DNA of 64,000 nt, from the NCBI GenBank assembly GCA_029215795.1, contig JARDYH010000004.1, forward strand, positions 220,527,517-220,591,516, given 5' to 3'. The notes beneath the pieces are model-generated. The model saw only the letters and a program-made list of their open reading frames with translations, did not search any database and had not been told where the DNA came from. A program made the translations under genes and the position numbers. The stretch's first letter is position 1, and the number at the start of each line of letters is the position of its first letter. Source of the stretch: Anniella stebbinsi. Its lineage: Eukaryota > Chordata > Lepidosauria > Squamata > Anniellidae. Of this stretch, positions 56,216 through 64,000 are shown piece by piece.

Positions 56216-57110
56216 AAAAGCCATTGAAAGGTCCCGATCTGCTCCTCCTCCTCCTCCGCTTCCTGCATCTCCCATCTCCTTTCCACGACAGGGAGCCCCA
56301 AAGGGTTGATGCGGCCCCCCAAATCCAGTCTCCCTCGGCTCTTGGCTGCCTGGGGTGGAGGGGAAAAGAGGGTGCCAGCAGCTGCTGCTGCTGCTTCGTC
56401 GTCTCCTCCCTCCCCGGGCGAGCATCGCTGAGCGAAGACCCCTTCCCTTTATTTAGCTCAGCCCCGGCACCGTCTGCTTTGCGCGCAGGCGGAGACGGGG
56501 AGGAGGAGGAGCAGCAGCAGCGCCAAGCCGGAGGAGGAGGCTGAGCCGCCCGGGGCCGGCGCTTCTTTCCTTCCCCTGCTCCCCCCGGGAAGCGGCTCGC
56601 TCTCTGCTGCACTCTCTGTGTCTTGTTTTTTGTTTTGTTTTTCACCCCCCCTTCCCTCCCCACCTTTTTTTCCCTCCTCCTTTTTTGGGGGGAGGGGGCT
56701 TTTGCTTTGCATTTCCCCTTCTGCCTCCTTCCCTTCCCTAAGCTTGCAAGGCGCTTTTCTCTGCCCCGGGGGAGCAGCAGTAGCACCATCCACAACAATA
56801 GGGCCAGGTCCTCCCCCTTAACTCTCTCCTTGAACAGAGGGACGGATCCTTCCCCCCCCCACCTCCGCTCCGCTTCCTTCCTTCCCTCCTCCCGCAACAC
56901 ACAACCAAAGAGCTCTTCAAACCTCCCACCATGGAGACATGAAGAACTCCGCCGGCGGCAGCAGCAGCAGCAGCAGCAATCGGGAATCGGGGTCGCCGCT
57001 TCATCCCGGCCTAACATGGAACAAGCCGTGAACTAAACAAAGAGCAACCAAGCAAAGCCTCTTCCCCGGCCGGAGCCGCGATCATGGTGTTTTAATGGAC
57101 CGAATGCTGG
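56210..57110 (+). promoter_or_regulatory. CpG-rich promoter and 5' leader of an unidentified plus-strand gene
   Basis: GC-rich sequence holds (CTC)n near 56240-56262, GAGGAGGAGGAGCAGCAGCA near 56500, pyrimidine-rich stretches at 56630-56700 and (CAG)n at about 56955-56977. There is no TATA box at a sensible distance. It resembles a broad CpG-island promoter with a long leader. The long minus-strand frame over it (268 codons) is low-complexity and not believed. Confidence 0.6.
57084..57095 (+). CDS. Three-codon upstream ORF overlapping the next start
   Basis: ATG GTG TTT TAA at 57084-57095. The last base of the stop is the first base of the next ATG (TAATG), a layout associated with termination-reinitiation. 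It is only meaningful if 57095-57148 is translated. Confidence 0.35.
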   Translation: MVF

Positions 57111-57148
57111 CCAATTGCAACGGTGATTTTTACAGCTTTGAAGGGGAG
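57095..57148 (+). CDS. Candidate first coding exon of an unidentified gene
   Basis: ATG at 57095 opens 18 codons, MDRMLANCNGDFYSFEGE, to a strong donor GAG|GTGAGC (57149-57154), phase 0. I do not recognise the peptide. The exon closes the CpG island at 56210-57110. In human the gene divergent from CCNG2 is CCNI, and orientation and position agree with that. The known CCNI N-terminus is not seen in the window, so the exon could equally be CCNI 5' UTR or belong to another gene. Confidence 0.4.
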
Positions 57149-57180
57149 GTGAGCAGATGCATCTATATCTGTTTATATAC

Positions 57181-57185
<5 letters not shown>

Positions 57186-57230
<45 letters not shown>
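57186..57230. repeat. (TA)n microsatellite, 40 bp past the 57148 donor
   Basis: About 22 TA units immediately inside the presumed first intron. Confidence 0.95.
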
Positions 57231-57231
<1 letters not shown>

Positions 57232-58471
57232 AAATGTGTGTGTCTCTCTGTGTATGCTTTACTGTGTTTCGCCACTGGGTCTCTTTTGCAATAGATGGCT
57301 TTGTTAGCTCCTGCAGTATATTGCTACGCTCCGGGTAACGACGTCATTTGGTTTTATTTTTATTTGGCTAACTTTTCTTCGGCGTGGTGGTTGTTGCAGA
57401 TCATCGGGCTGCAAGCCAGTCTGCTGGCATCAAACGATGTTGCGTGCGGGGAAATTGAACCCGAGCGAGAGTCCTCTGTAAACGAAGAGTTAATCCTGGC
57501 ATTCTTGTACGGGCTTGTATTTGCACCCTTGATTCGCGCACAGAAACATGCAGTTCGCAAAACCGTTTGCATGGCGTAGGTCCCGGCCAGACTAAGCAAG
57601 TTCAAGTGTGAATCCTCTGTTTTAAATTGTTTTCGGCTTATGGGTGTCTGTTTTCGATTAATTAAATGCCTCCTATGATTTAAAAAAAAAATTTTTTTTG
57701 CAAATACCTCCCCCCAATATAAGTTCATCCTGCATTGTTAAACCATTTGTGTGGCGTGCACTTTAACGCAGAGGTGGTGCTAAACGATTGCCCGTGTTGT
57801 TGTTTACATAATGCATGCGGGGACCCCCTAACAGTCGCACTATGGTGTGTTGGCGCGCTCCTTTAGAAGAAAAAAAAAAAGGAGTCAAGGTTGCAGTCGT
57901 ATGCATGCTTACTTCAACTCGATTTGCTTCTGACTATAAAGGTGGATAGGATCTGGCTGAGTGCGCACACTTTGATCTGTTCTTTTCGACCAGCTTCATG
58001 CACAGTGTAGTTCTCTGGGGACCGAAAACAGTTGCGACAACAGGCAGCGTCGCTTCTGCAGAGAGCGCGTTGTGCGAGGCCTGGTCGTGTATGCCCATTG
58101 GAAACCCTTGAAACGCCACGCGTTTCGTGCTGGAGAGAAGACAGCCCGTGCGCTATTCAAACTGCACGATTCCCCAGTGGAGTGCCGGTTTTGGAGAAGG
58201 CTTTTTGCACCGGCCGAATCCTGGTGCTGATGCTGTGCGTCTAGTTTCTGATGTAGGTCAGCCCTTGTTGACGTCCCGCAGTCAAGCGGCGCTTCTCTCT
58301 GCCGGTGATGTCATGGCGGCTCACAGAAGCGTTGCAGAATAGCAGAGCTGCATTTGAAATGTTATGGGGGCCTCTTCTAACTTAGCTGCAGCAATTGCCC
58401 AGCGAGCATCGGGCGACAGCTGCAATGACTCCCCTCCCCCTTCCATCCAATTCGTTTTGCACAGTTAGATT
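57231..58471 (+). other. Presumed intron, no exon recognised
   Basis: Moderately GC-rich sequence continues to about 58350 with several open frames, none with a known motif. It may be the shore of the CpG island. Confidence 0.4.
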
Positions 58472-58645
58472 GCCATAAGACAAGAAGAGCCAGGCTGGAA
58501 CAGACCAAGGATCCATCTAGTCCAGCACTCTGTTCACACAGTGGCCAACCAGCTGGCGACCGGGAACCCACAAGCAGGACACAGGTGCAACAGCACCCTC
58601 CCACCCATGATACCCAGCAGCTTACTGCCTCTGCTACTGGAGGAT
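58472..58645 (-). mobile_element. CR1-like LINE 3' UTR
   Basis: AACAGACCAAGGATCCATCT, CACAGTGGCCAACCAGCTGG and CCCACAAGCAGGACACAGG are the complement of the UTR at 32000-32090. It is truncated to the non-coding end. Confidence 0.65.
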
Positions 58646-58696
58646 CTGGGGTGGGGGGGGGGGGAAACATCCTTCCAAGGCTTAATGCTTTAGGGT

Positions 58697-59018
58697 GCCT
58701 CTCCAAGACGATTTAAAGCTCTTTCAAAGTGCATTACCGATTTTACCTCCACATGAACGGAGCGCAAATCGGGGGTTGACACATTTTTTCTGTCCGATTC
58801 TGCGCATTATTGAATGCGGGTTAAATAGCGAGTTTTAATTTACCGCAGGAGTTAAAGCGCCTTATGACCATGTAAACAAGCGATGCTGCGCATGTAAACA
58901 ACTTTAAAGCGCATTTCATACAACCAGTAATGCGCTTCATAGGGATTAGGCGTAAAAGCAATTGGGAGAAGATGTGTAGAATCAGCCAACCGGGCGTGAA
59001 ACCGAAATCTTGTAGAGG
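58697..59018. mobile_element. MITE family C, copy 3
   Basis: The ends are GCCTCTCCAAGACG and ATCTTGTAGAGGGG. The internal TGCGCATTATTGAATGCGGG block matches the other copies. Confidence 0.65.
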
Positions 59019-59473
59019 GGACCTTAGTCTGCTGTCTGTCAGGCCCCTTGCATTGCAGTCAAATATCCAGGACTTTGTCCTGGTGCCACAGTTTGGGACA
59101 GTGCAGCTGCATAAGGCTTTTTGCATCAGTCAGATATGGGCAGAGAGGGGCCTGGCAGGGGCTGGCTGGGGGAGTGGCCATTCTTGGCATAGTCCTATCC
59201 CTGTGGACAGCGGGCTATGGATCCCCTTTCAACCTATCACGTTGCAACCACATAGCAAGCAAATATTAACTAAAAAAAGAAAGCCTGAGTGTTAAGAGGC
59301 CTGTATCCGAAACTGATCGCTGGATGGCAAAGGCTGATTTATTATGGCTTCTTCATGACTTGTGTGACGCTTATCGGAGTGAAAAGCAAAGTGATTCCTT
59401 GCCCCTGAGGAGCTCACATTCTTAAACAGAGGTGACCAGTGCAAACTAGTGTGATGTGCTGCTGCAGAGACCA

Positions 59474-59687
59474 GGGCCTAATCCACACCAAGCAGGATAG
59501 AGCACTATGAAAGTGGTATATAAGAGGCAGGAGCCACACTATTGCTTTATAGCGGTATTGAAGTGCACTGACAACTGTTGGGGCCCATTGATGCATACCA
59601 TATACTGCTATTTCCTGCTTGGTGTGGCTCCTGCCTTTTTTATACCGCTTCCATAGTGCTATATCCTGCTTGGTGTGGATTAGGCCC
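59474..59687. mobile_element. MITE family B, copy 4, with intact termini
   Basis: The first 26 bases, beginning GGGCCTAATCCACACC, are the perfect reverse complement of the last 26. The inside holds GGTATATAAGAGGCAGGAGC and GCACTGACAACTGTTGGGGC. No unambiguous target duplication is seen. At 214 bp it is the reference copy for the family. Confidence 0.75.
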
Positions 59688-60371
59688 CTCAGGCTGTCAA
59701 GCTAAATGGGGCAGAAGCTGTTTGAATGTTATAGCTCAACAGAAGTGTAAAGGAAGCCCAGAATGGGACACTGCACATAGATAGAATTTAACTTTCTGTG
59801 AATCTCGGCTTTCACTTAAAAAAAAAAAAAGAATAAAAAAGCAAGTTTCTAGCCCATATGCAGAAGACATGCTTGAAAGTGTATGGCCAACATTGGCTGA
59901 AATCTCACATGCTTGGAGGGGTGACTGAATAATCTAGCAGTTTGATCTGGGCTCTATATAGGTGGGCTTCAGCGCCCAGCAAAATATCTTGCTCCTCCCT
60001 GTGATCAACAAAATAGGAATAAATTTTACAAAATACTAAAAGCTTGCAGAACAAATCATGCAAAGAAGCAAGGGATGGAGAAAGATTTTGCACACAGAAA
60101 GCCCCATGTTCTTTCACCACTGTAATTCAAATGGGCTCAAAGAATTCTGTTTTCTTTTGCGGAAGATTTTGAACTTTCTTTAGTGTGGAGCACAGAGCCC
60201 TGGCATTGGGTCATTTTTCATAAGTAACACATGAAAACATGTTAATGGAAACCCTCCTCAACTGGAAAATGTCTCCTCTTTAAAAAGAAAAGTGAAAAAA
60301 GCGTGATGGAGTACTGCAAAACTCTTTCTGGGGTTGCTTTTAAGAATACTTAGTGGTGTGTGAGTGTTCAA
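59688..60371. other. Unassigned DNA
   Basis: No gene or recognised repeat. An A-run lies at 59819-59830. Confidence 0.35.
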
Positions 60372-60540
60372 AGTGCTTCCCATTCATTAACTTATTACCA
60401 TTGTTATGCTGATCCTGTAAGACAGGTCAGTATGATTATCCCCCTATTGCAAATGGAGTGGGGCTGAGAAATTGTAGCTTGCCTAAGACGATCTGAGGAA
60501 TTCTCAGCAGAGGCGAGAGTCGAATCAGAACATCTAGATT
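60372..60540 (+). mobile_element. MIR-like (CORE) SINE fragment
   Basis: ATTATCCCCCTATTGCAAAT, GGGCTGAGAAATTGTAGC, TTGCCTAAGACGATCTGAG and GCGAGAGTCGAATCAGAA follow the MIR consensus order (TTATCCCCATTTTACAGATG, TTGCCCAAGGTCAC, GGGATTCGAACC). It is ancient and diverged. Confidence 0.6.
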
Positions 60541-60700
60541 CTTAACAAGCAAGTCCCATTGAGTTCAATGGGATTTACTCACAGGTAAATATGTATAGGA
60601 TTGCAGTCTAGGCTGCAATCTGAGGCTGCAATCCTAAACATACCTGCCTAGGACTAAATCCCATTGAACTCAATGGAACTTACTTGTGAGGAGACATGGC
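60541..60700. mobile_element. Short palindromic repeat (CCCATTGAGTTCAATGGG type)
   Basis: GTCCCATTGAGTTCAATGGG at about 60565 and CCCATTGAACTCAATGGAAC at about 60660 are inverted around GGATTGCAGTCTAGGCTGC. Similar words occur near 41527, 54410 and 54500. Confidence 0.45.
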
Positions 60701-60744
60701 TAACTTCTGAAGACTTACTTCTGCACTGTTAGTCTCTTACACCA

Positions 60745-61062
60745 AGGGTGGGGAGGATGTGGTCCTCCAGATGTGGTCCTGCAGCTCCCATTCTCCCTCC
60801 CCATTGGCTATGCTGACTAGGAGAGAGCCTGTAACTCAATGGTAAATCATCTGCATGGCATGCAGAAGGTCCCAGGTTCGGTCCCCGGCATTTCCAGATA
60901 GAGCTAAGAAAGAATCCTTCCTGAAACCCTGGAGACCCATTCCTTCTAGTCAGTGCTGGCAGTACTGGGCTATGGTCAGATTCCATGTAAGGCACCTTCT
61001 ATGTTCCATGGGCTGATGGGAGTTGCAGTTCAATAAAATCTGGAGGGCCGCACATTCGACGC
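60745..61062. mobile_element. Foldback MITE family E, copy 5, split by a SINE
   Basis: The left arm (GGTCCTCCAGATGTGGTCCT, CTGCAGCTCCCATTC) ends at about 60828 in GCTATGCTGACTAGG. The right arm resumes at about 61009 with ATGGGCTGATGGGAGTTGC and ends in TCTGGAGGGCCGC. The 180 bp between is a tRNA-derived SINE. Confidence 0.65.
60829..61008 (+). mobile_element. tRNA-derived SINE inside MITE E
   Basis: GAGCCTGTAACTCAATGGTA (A box), CATGCAGAAGGTCCCAGGTT (B box), GAATCCTTCCTGAAACCCTG and CTGGCAGTACTGGGCTATGG. Confidence 0.75.
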
Positions 61063-61297
61063 CATTGTCTTATGTCATATCAACTCTTTATATCAATGAA
61101 ACAGGACATCTGGCCATGCAAAACCCATTGGAAAGAATGTATTTGCTGTTCTCTTGATGCATTACCCATGATACATTTTGCTGTGGTTCAGCACAACAGC
61201 CTGCAATCCATGGAGGGTGGGCAACGTGTGGCCCTCCAGATGTTTCAGCCTACAATGCCCATCAACCTTAACCAGCATAACTAATAGTGAGGGATCA

Positions 61298-62221
61298 TGT
61301 CAGGATCAGGCCTGTTCTCCCTAGTGCTGGGGGACGGGCTTTTGGAGCTTAGTCAGATTCGGACAGTGAAGAAGGAAGAGGAAACGTACGCCAGCTAAGG
61401 CAGGAAGCAGGGGAAGAAATTCTCCAAGACTCTCCAGGAGTCAAGGAGGAATCTTCCCAGGAGCTTATCGAACAGGAGACCCAGGCTCAGAGGTCACCCT
61501 CCCCACCCCCTAAGAACTCAGTCTTTGTCAAAGAGGGAGGGAACATAGGAGTTGACAGACCCCAGAGTCTGCCGTAGGCTCAAGTGAGCGGAGTTGAGAG
61601 GAAGTGGGAGGTGGTCCTCTAGGGTGGCCACTCAACAGAGGCTTCACCTTGAAGACCCTCCCTAAAGGAGGGATTCAGTAAAAGCCTGTTGGGAACTGTG
61701 GGAAAATGTCAATTTAGTTGATAGACAAGTGCCTCGCTTTGTTAGTCTAATTAAGCTTAGAGGATAGCTGCTAGCCTTCACACTCCCTTCAGGTGTGCAG
61801 AGATGACTATTTATTTATTTATTTATTTATTGCATTTTTATACCGCCCCATAGCCGAAGCTCTCTGGGCGGTTCACAAAAATTAAAACCATGAAATCATT
61901 TTAAAATATATAAAACAAGGCACAATCTAAAAACACAGAATAACATACAATATAAAAACACAACCAGAATAAAACCAAGCAGCAGGAATTAATACAGATT
62001 AAAATACAAATTTAAAACAGCAAGGATTAAAATTGAGTTAATTTAACTGTTAAAATACTGGGAGAATAAAAAGGTCTTCACCTGGCGACGAAAAGAGTAC
62101 AAAGTAGGTGCCAGGCGAACCTCTCTGGGGAGCTCATTCCACAGCCGGGGTGCCACAGCAGATTGCACCACAGACCTCTTTATTGTCTCACATCTTGGCG
62201 GGAGGGCTTGGAATCACATCA
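61298..62221 (+). mobile_element. Solo LTR, copy 2, with GATCA target duplication
   Basis: It starts TGTCAGGATCAGG and ends GGAATCACATCA. GATCA lies directly outside both ends (61293-61297 and 62222-62226). The body matches LTR copy 1 over CTCCAAGACTCTCCAGGAGT, TAATTAAGCTTAGAGGATAG and CAGACCTCTTTATTGTCT. A LINE tail (61808-62158) interrupts it, so the LTR proper is about 570 bp. Confidence 0.75.
61808..62158 (-). mobile_element. LINE 3' end, subfamily II, inside the LTR
   Basis: (TATT)n at the low end, then ATACCGCCCCATAGCCGAAG and CTCTGGGCGGTTCAC, running to AGGTGCCAGGCGAACCTCTC and GAGCTCATTCCACAGCC. These are the complement of the coding tail WNELP-type block. Confidence 0.75.
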
Positions 62222-62702
62222 GATCATGGGAGTTGTAGGACAAAACATCTGGAGGGCCACAAGTTGCCCACCCTTGGGTTAATCACTAGGGCTCTGTATT
62301 CCCTTTAGGCAACCTATTTTCAGAGGTTGATATTGTACGAGGCCTTCTCTGAAGTTCTCTTTCCCTCAGTTTCTTTCATGTTTTCAGTTTTTGAGGAGAT
62401 GACTTTGTTGTTGGCATATGCAGTCTTATGTTTATAATCTTCTTGGAGGGGGAAAATGTCCCTGTGGGCTGTAAATTTTTGTGCGTGCATGTTTTTGCAG
62501 TGTGTGCCTGGACTGAAACAGAACTCACAAAGCAACTATGGAGAATTCGTTGCCATCTTGAGGGATTTCCTTTTAGATCTCTGTAACGGCATTTTCTTCT
62601 ATAAAATATTTTGTGAGGTGGGGCTGGATAAAACAACATCCCTTAAACCTCCCATTATCTGAGCCACACTATCATGTAGGAGGTTTGTCCTGAAAGACAC
62701 TG

Positions 62703-63692
62703 TGGCTGCGTTCAGACAACACAGTAGTCAATGTTGGGTTAATAGTAAACTCCACGGTTGATTATTGAGGGGGTACTCTCCACACGACATGATTATAATC
62801 AGCTGTGGTGTGGATTAAGGCCAGCATCGAGTTGACTATTAATAATAATAATAATAACGATTTATTTCTTACCCGCCTCTCCGTCTGGATCGAGGCGGGG
62901 AACAACAACATGATAAAATACATAAAACTAATTAAAACATGACAAATATTATTAAAACTGCATTAAAACATCCTAAAAACATTCTAAAAATTACACTGGA
63001 TATGCCTGCCGGAAGAGAACAGTCTTTATAGCTTTCTTAAATTCTAAAAGACTGTTAAGTTGACGAGTCTCCTCCGGCAGGTCATTCCACAGTCTGGGAG
63101 CGGCAGAAGAGAAGGTCCTCTGGGTAACAGTTGTCAGCCTAGTCTTGGCCGACCGCAGTAAGTTCTTCCCAGAGGACCTGAGCGTGCGGGGCGGATTGTA
63201 CGGGAGAAGGCGATCCCGCAGGTAACCTGGACCCAAACCATGTAGGGCTTTAAAGGTAATGACCAACACTTTATACTTCGCCCGGAAACTAATTGGCAGC
63301 CAGTGGAGTCAATGGTCTGTTTGATTGACACATCCCCCACCATCTCTCCCCCCCAGTCCTCCAACTGGTATCCCATTAGCCATTGCGGGGTCTGCTGACT
63401 GGACTAGAGTGGCAGCCACCGCTTTGGTCGCTCTTGCCAGGGGACTCTGTATTCGCCAAAAATAATCAAGTGTGTGCGACGAAATAGTCAACGGTGCCCG
63501 ACACACAACATGATAACCAACTGTTGTTCAAATAACCATGTCTGCTGAGCATTGGTTATTTGCGTTGGTTATTTCAGCCAAATAACTACTGTGGTGTGAA
63601 AAAGTCCCAACAGATGACACAATAACCAACCGTTGACAATTTAACCCACCGTTGATTATTTAACCATTGGTTATTGTGTTGCCCGAACCCAG
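62703..63692. mobile_element. MITE family D, copy 3, split by a LINE end
   Basis: The left end GCGTTCAGACAACACAG and right end GTGTTGCCCGAACCCAG are inverted. The arms carry GGTTGATTATT and AATAACCAACCGTTG-type words in both orientations. The element breaks at about 62843 and resumes at about 63484. Confidence 0.6.
62844..63484 (-). pseudogene. LINE ORF C-terminus and 3' UTR, subfamily I, best copy
   Basis: The minus strand encodes VITFKALHGLGPGYLRDRLL, PRTLRSSGKNLLRSAKTRL, RTFSSAAPRLWNDLPEETRQ and EFKKAIKTVLFRQAYPV, then a stop. The UTR ends with the GCCTCGATCCAGACGG block and (TTA)n. This is the conserved post-reverse-transcriptase tail of L2/CR1-type elements, here with about 92 residues in one frame and more upstream in another. 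Confidence 0.82.
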
Positions 63693-63783
63693 TCTATTTT
63701 TCCTATTTTCTGGAAGAAAGCTGCAAACCAAGAATAGGTAACCCTTAAACATCCCTAGGTACCAGCACCAAATTTCTAGGAGC

Positions 63784-64000
63784 TAGGGTGACCAGATGCC
63801 TGGGATTATCCAGTCCCAATTTAAACATTTCTTGCATGTTTATATTTTGCCTCCTTTATTCCTAAATTGAGATCTATAGAAGATGTGGGTGTGAGTGGGA
63901 GAAGAGAGAAGAGACCTTTACTACTGAAAGGAGTGAGATGTAATACCAACTAACTGAGTAGAAGTAGATGGAGGTAACCCAGGGGGGTATGTATAGGAGG
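63784..64000. mobile_element. Left end of a MITE A-type element, cut by the window edge
   Basis: TAGGGTGACCAGATGCCTGG matches the family A left terminus for 14 bases and then diverges, like the larger relative at 3799-4632. The right end lies beyond the window. Confidence 0.4.

Larger units (their letters stand above)
61207..62278. mobile_element. Foldback MITE family E, copy 6, split by an LTR
   Basis: The left arm GTGGGCAACGTGTGGCCCTC through CATAACTAATAGTGAGGGATCA and the right arm GATCATGGGAGTTGTAGGAC through GGCCACAAGTTGCCCACC are inverted copies. They are separated by the solo LTR at 61298-62221. Confidence 0.7.

Noticed and set aside
56214..57017. Minus-strand ORF of 267 codons across the second CpG island
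   Set aside because: Low-complexity Arg/Gly/Ser sequence typical of GC-rich leaders, opposite to the strand with a splice donor.
57231..64000. Coding exons of cyclin I
   Set aside because: No cyclin-box sequence resembling CCNI is present in any frame to the window end, so CCNI is not annotated.

Overview
The window is nuclear DNA of a squamate reptile, most likely a lizard; I cannot narrow the clade. The basis is its repeats: Sauria-type SINEs (tRNA-like head, Bov-B-like tail), a second tRNA-derived SINE family, CR1-like and L2/CR1-type LINE 3' ends, L1 ORF2 remnants, a DIRS-like retrotransposon, many palindromic MITEs and abundant microsatellites. Genes are sparse and have introns, so nearly all long open frames are chance frames in repeats.

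The only gene read with confidence is cyclin G2 (CCNG2), on the minus strand. Seven coding exons between 26666 (ATG) and 21038 (TAG) have consensus splice sites and compatible phases and give a 346-residue protein. A non-coding first exon probably lies at about 29617-29930 in a GC-rich promoter. The 3' UTR runs to an AATAAA signal at 19675-19680.

About 27 kb upstream, on the plus strand, a second CpG-rich promoter (about 56200-57110) leads into a first exon with a clean donor at 57148. Its three-codon upstream ORF overlaps the next ATG in a TAATG arrangement. I do not recognise the encoded N-terminus. In human the divergent upstream neighbour of CCNG2 is CCNI, so a CCNI first exon is possible by synteny only.

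Region by region. 1-9084: MITEs, SINEs, a solo LTR carrying a MITE that itself carries a LINE tail, and a CR1-like tail. 9085-15339: a decayed DIRS-like tyrosine-recombinase retrotransposon on the minus strand, with inverted terminal repeats, an internal complementary region that joins both termini, a reverse-transcriptase remnant (YLDN), a recombinase remnant, and a gag-side region expanded into a 15-bp minisatellite (225-bp higher-order repeat) and a 154-bp tandem array (308-bp dimer alternation). 15340-19650: CR1-like LINE, palindromic MITEs, unassigned DNA. 19655-30500: CCNG2. 30500-56150: intergenic DNA with a solo LTR (33448-34154), two opposed L1 ORF2 tails and many LINE tails, SINEs and MITEs. 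56150-64000: the second promoter, its presumed first intron, and nested insertions at 60.7-63.7 kb.

The most unusual signal is the DIRS-like element, because its two satellite-like arrays lie inside what should be gag coding sequence.
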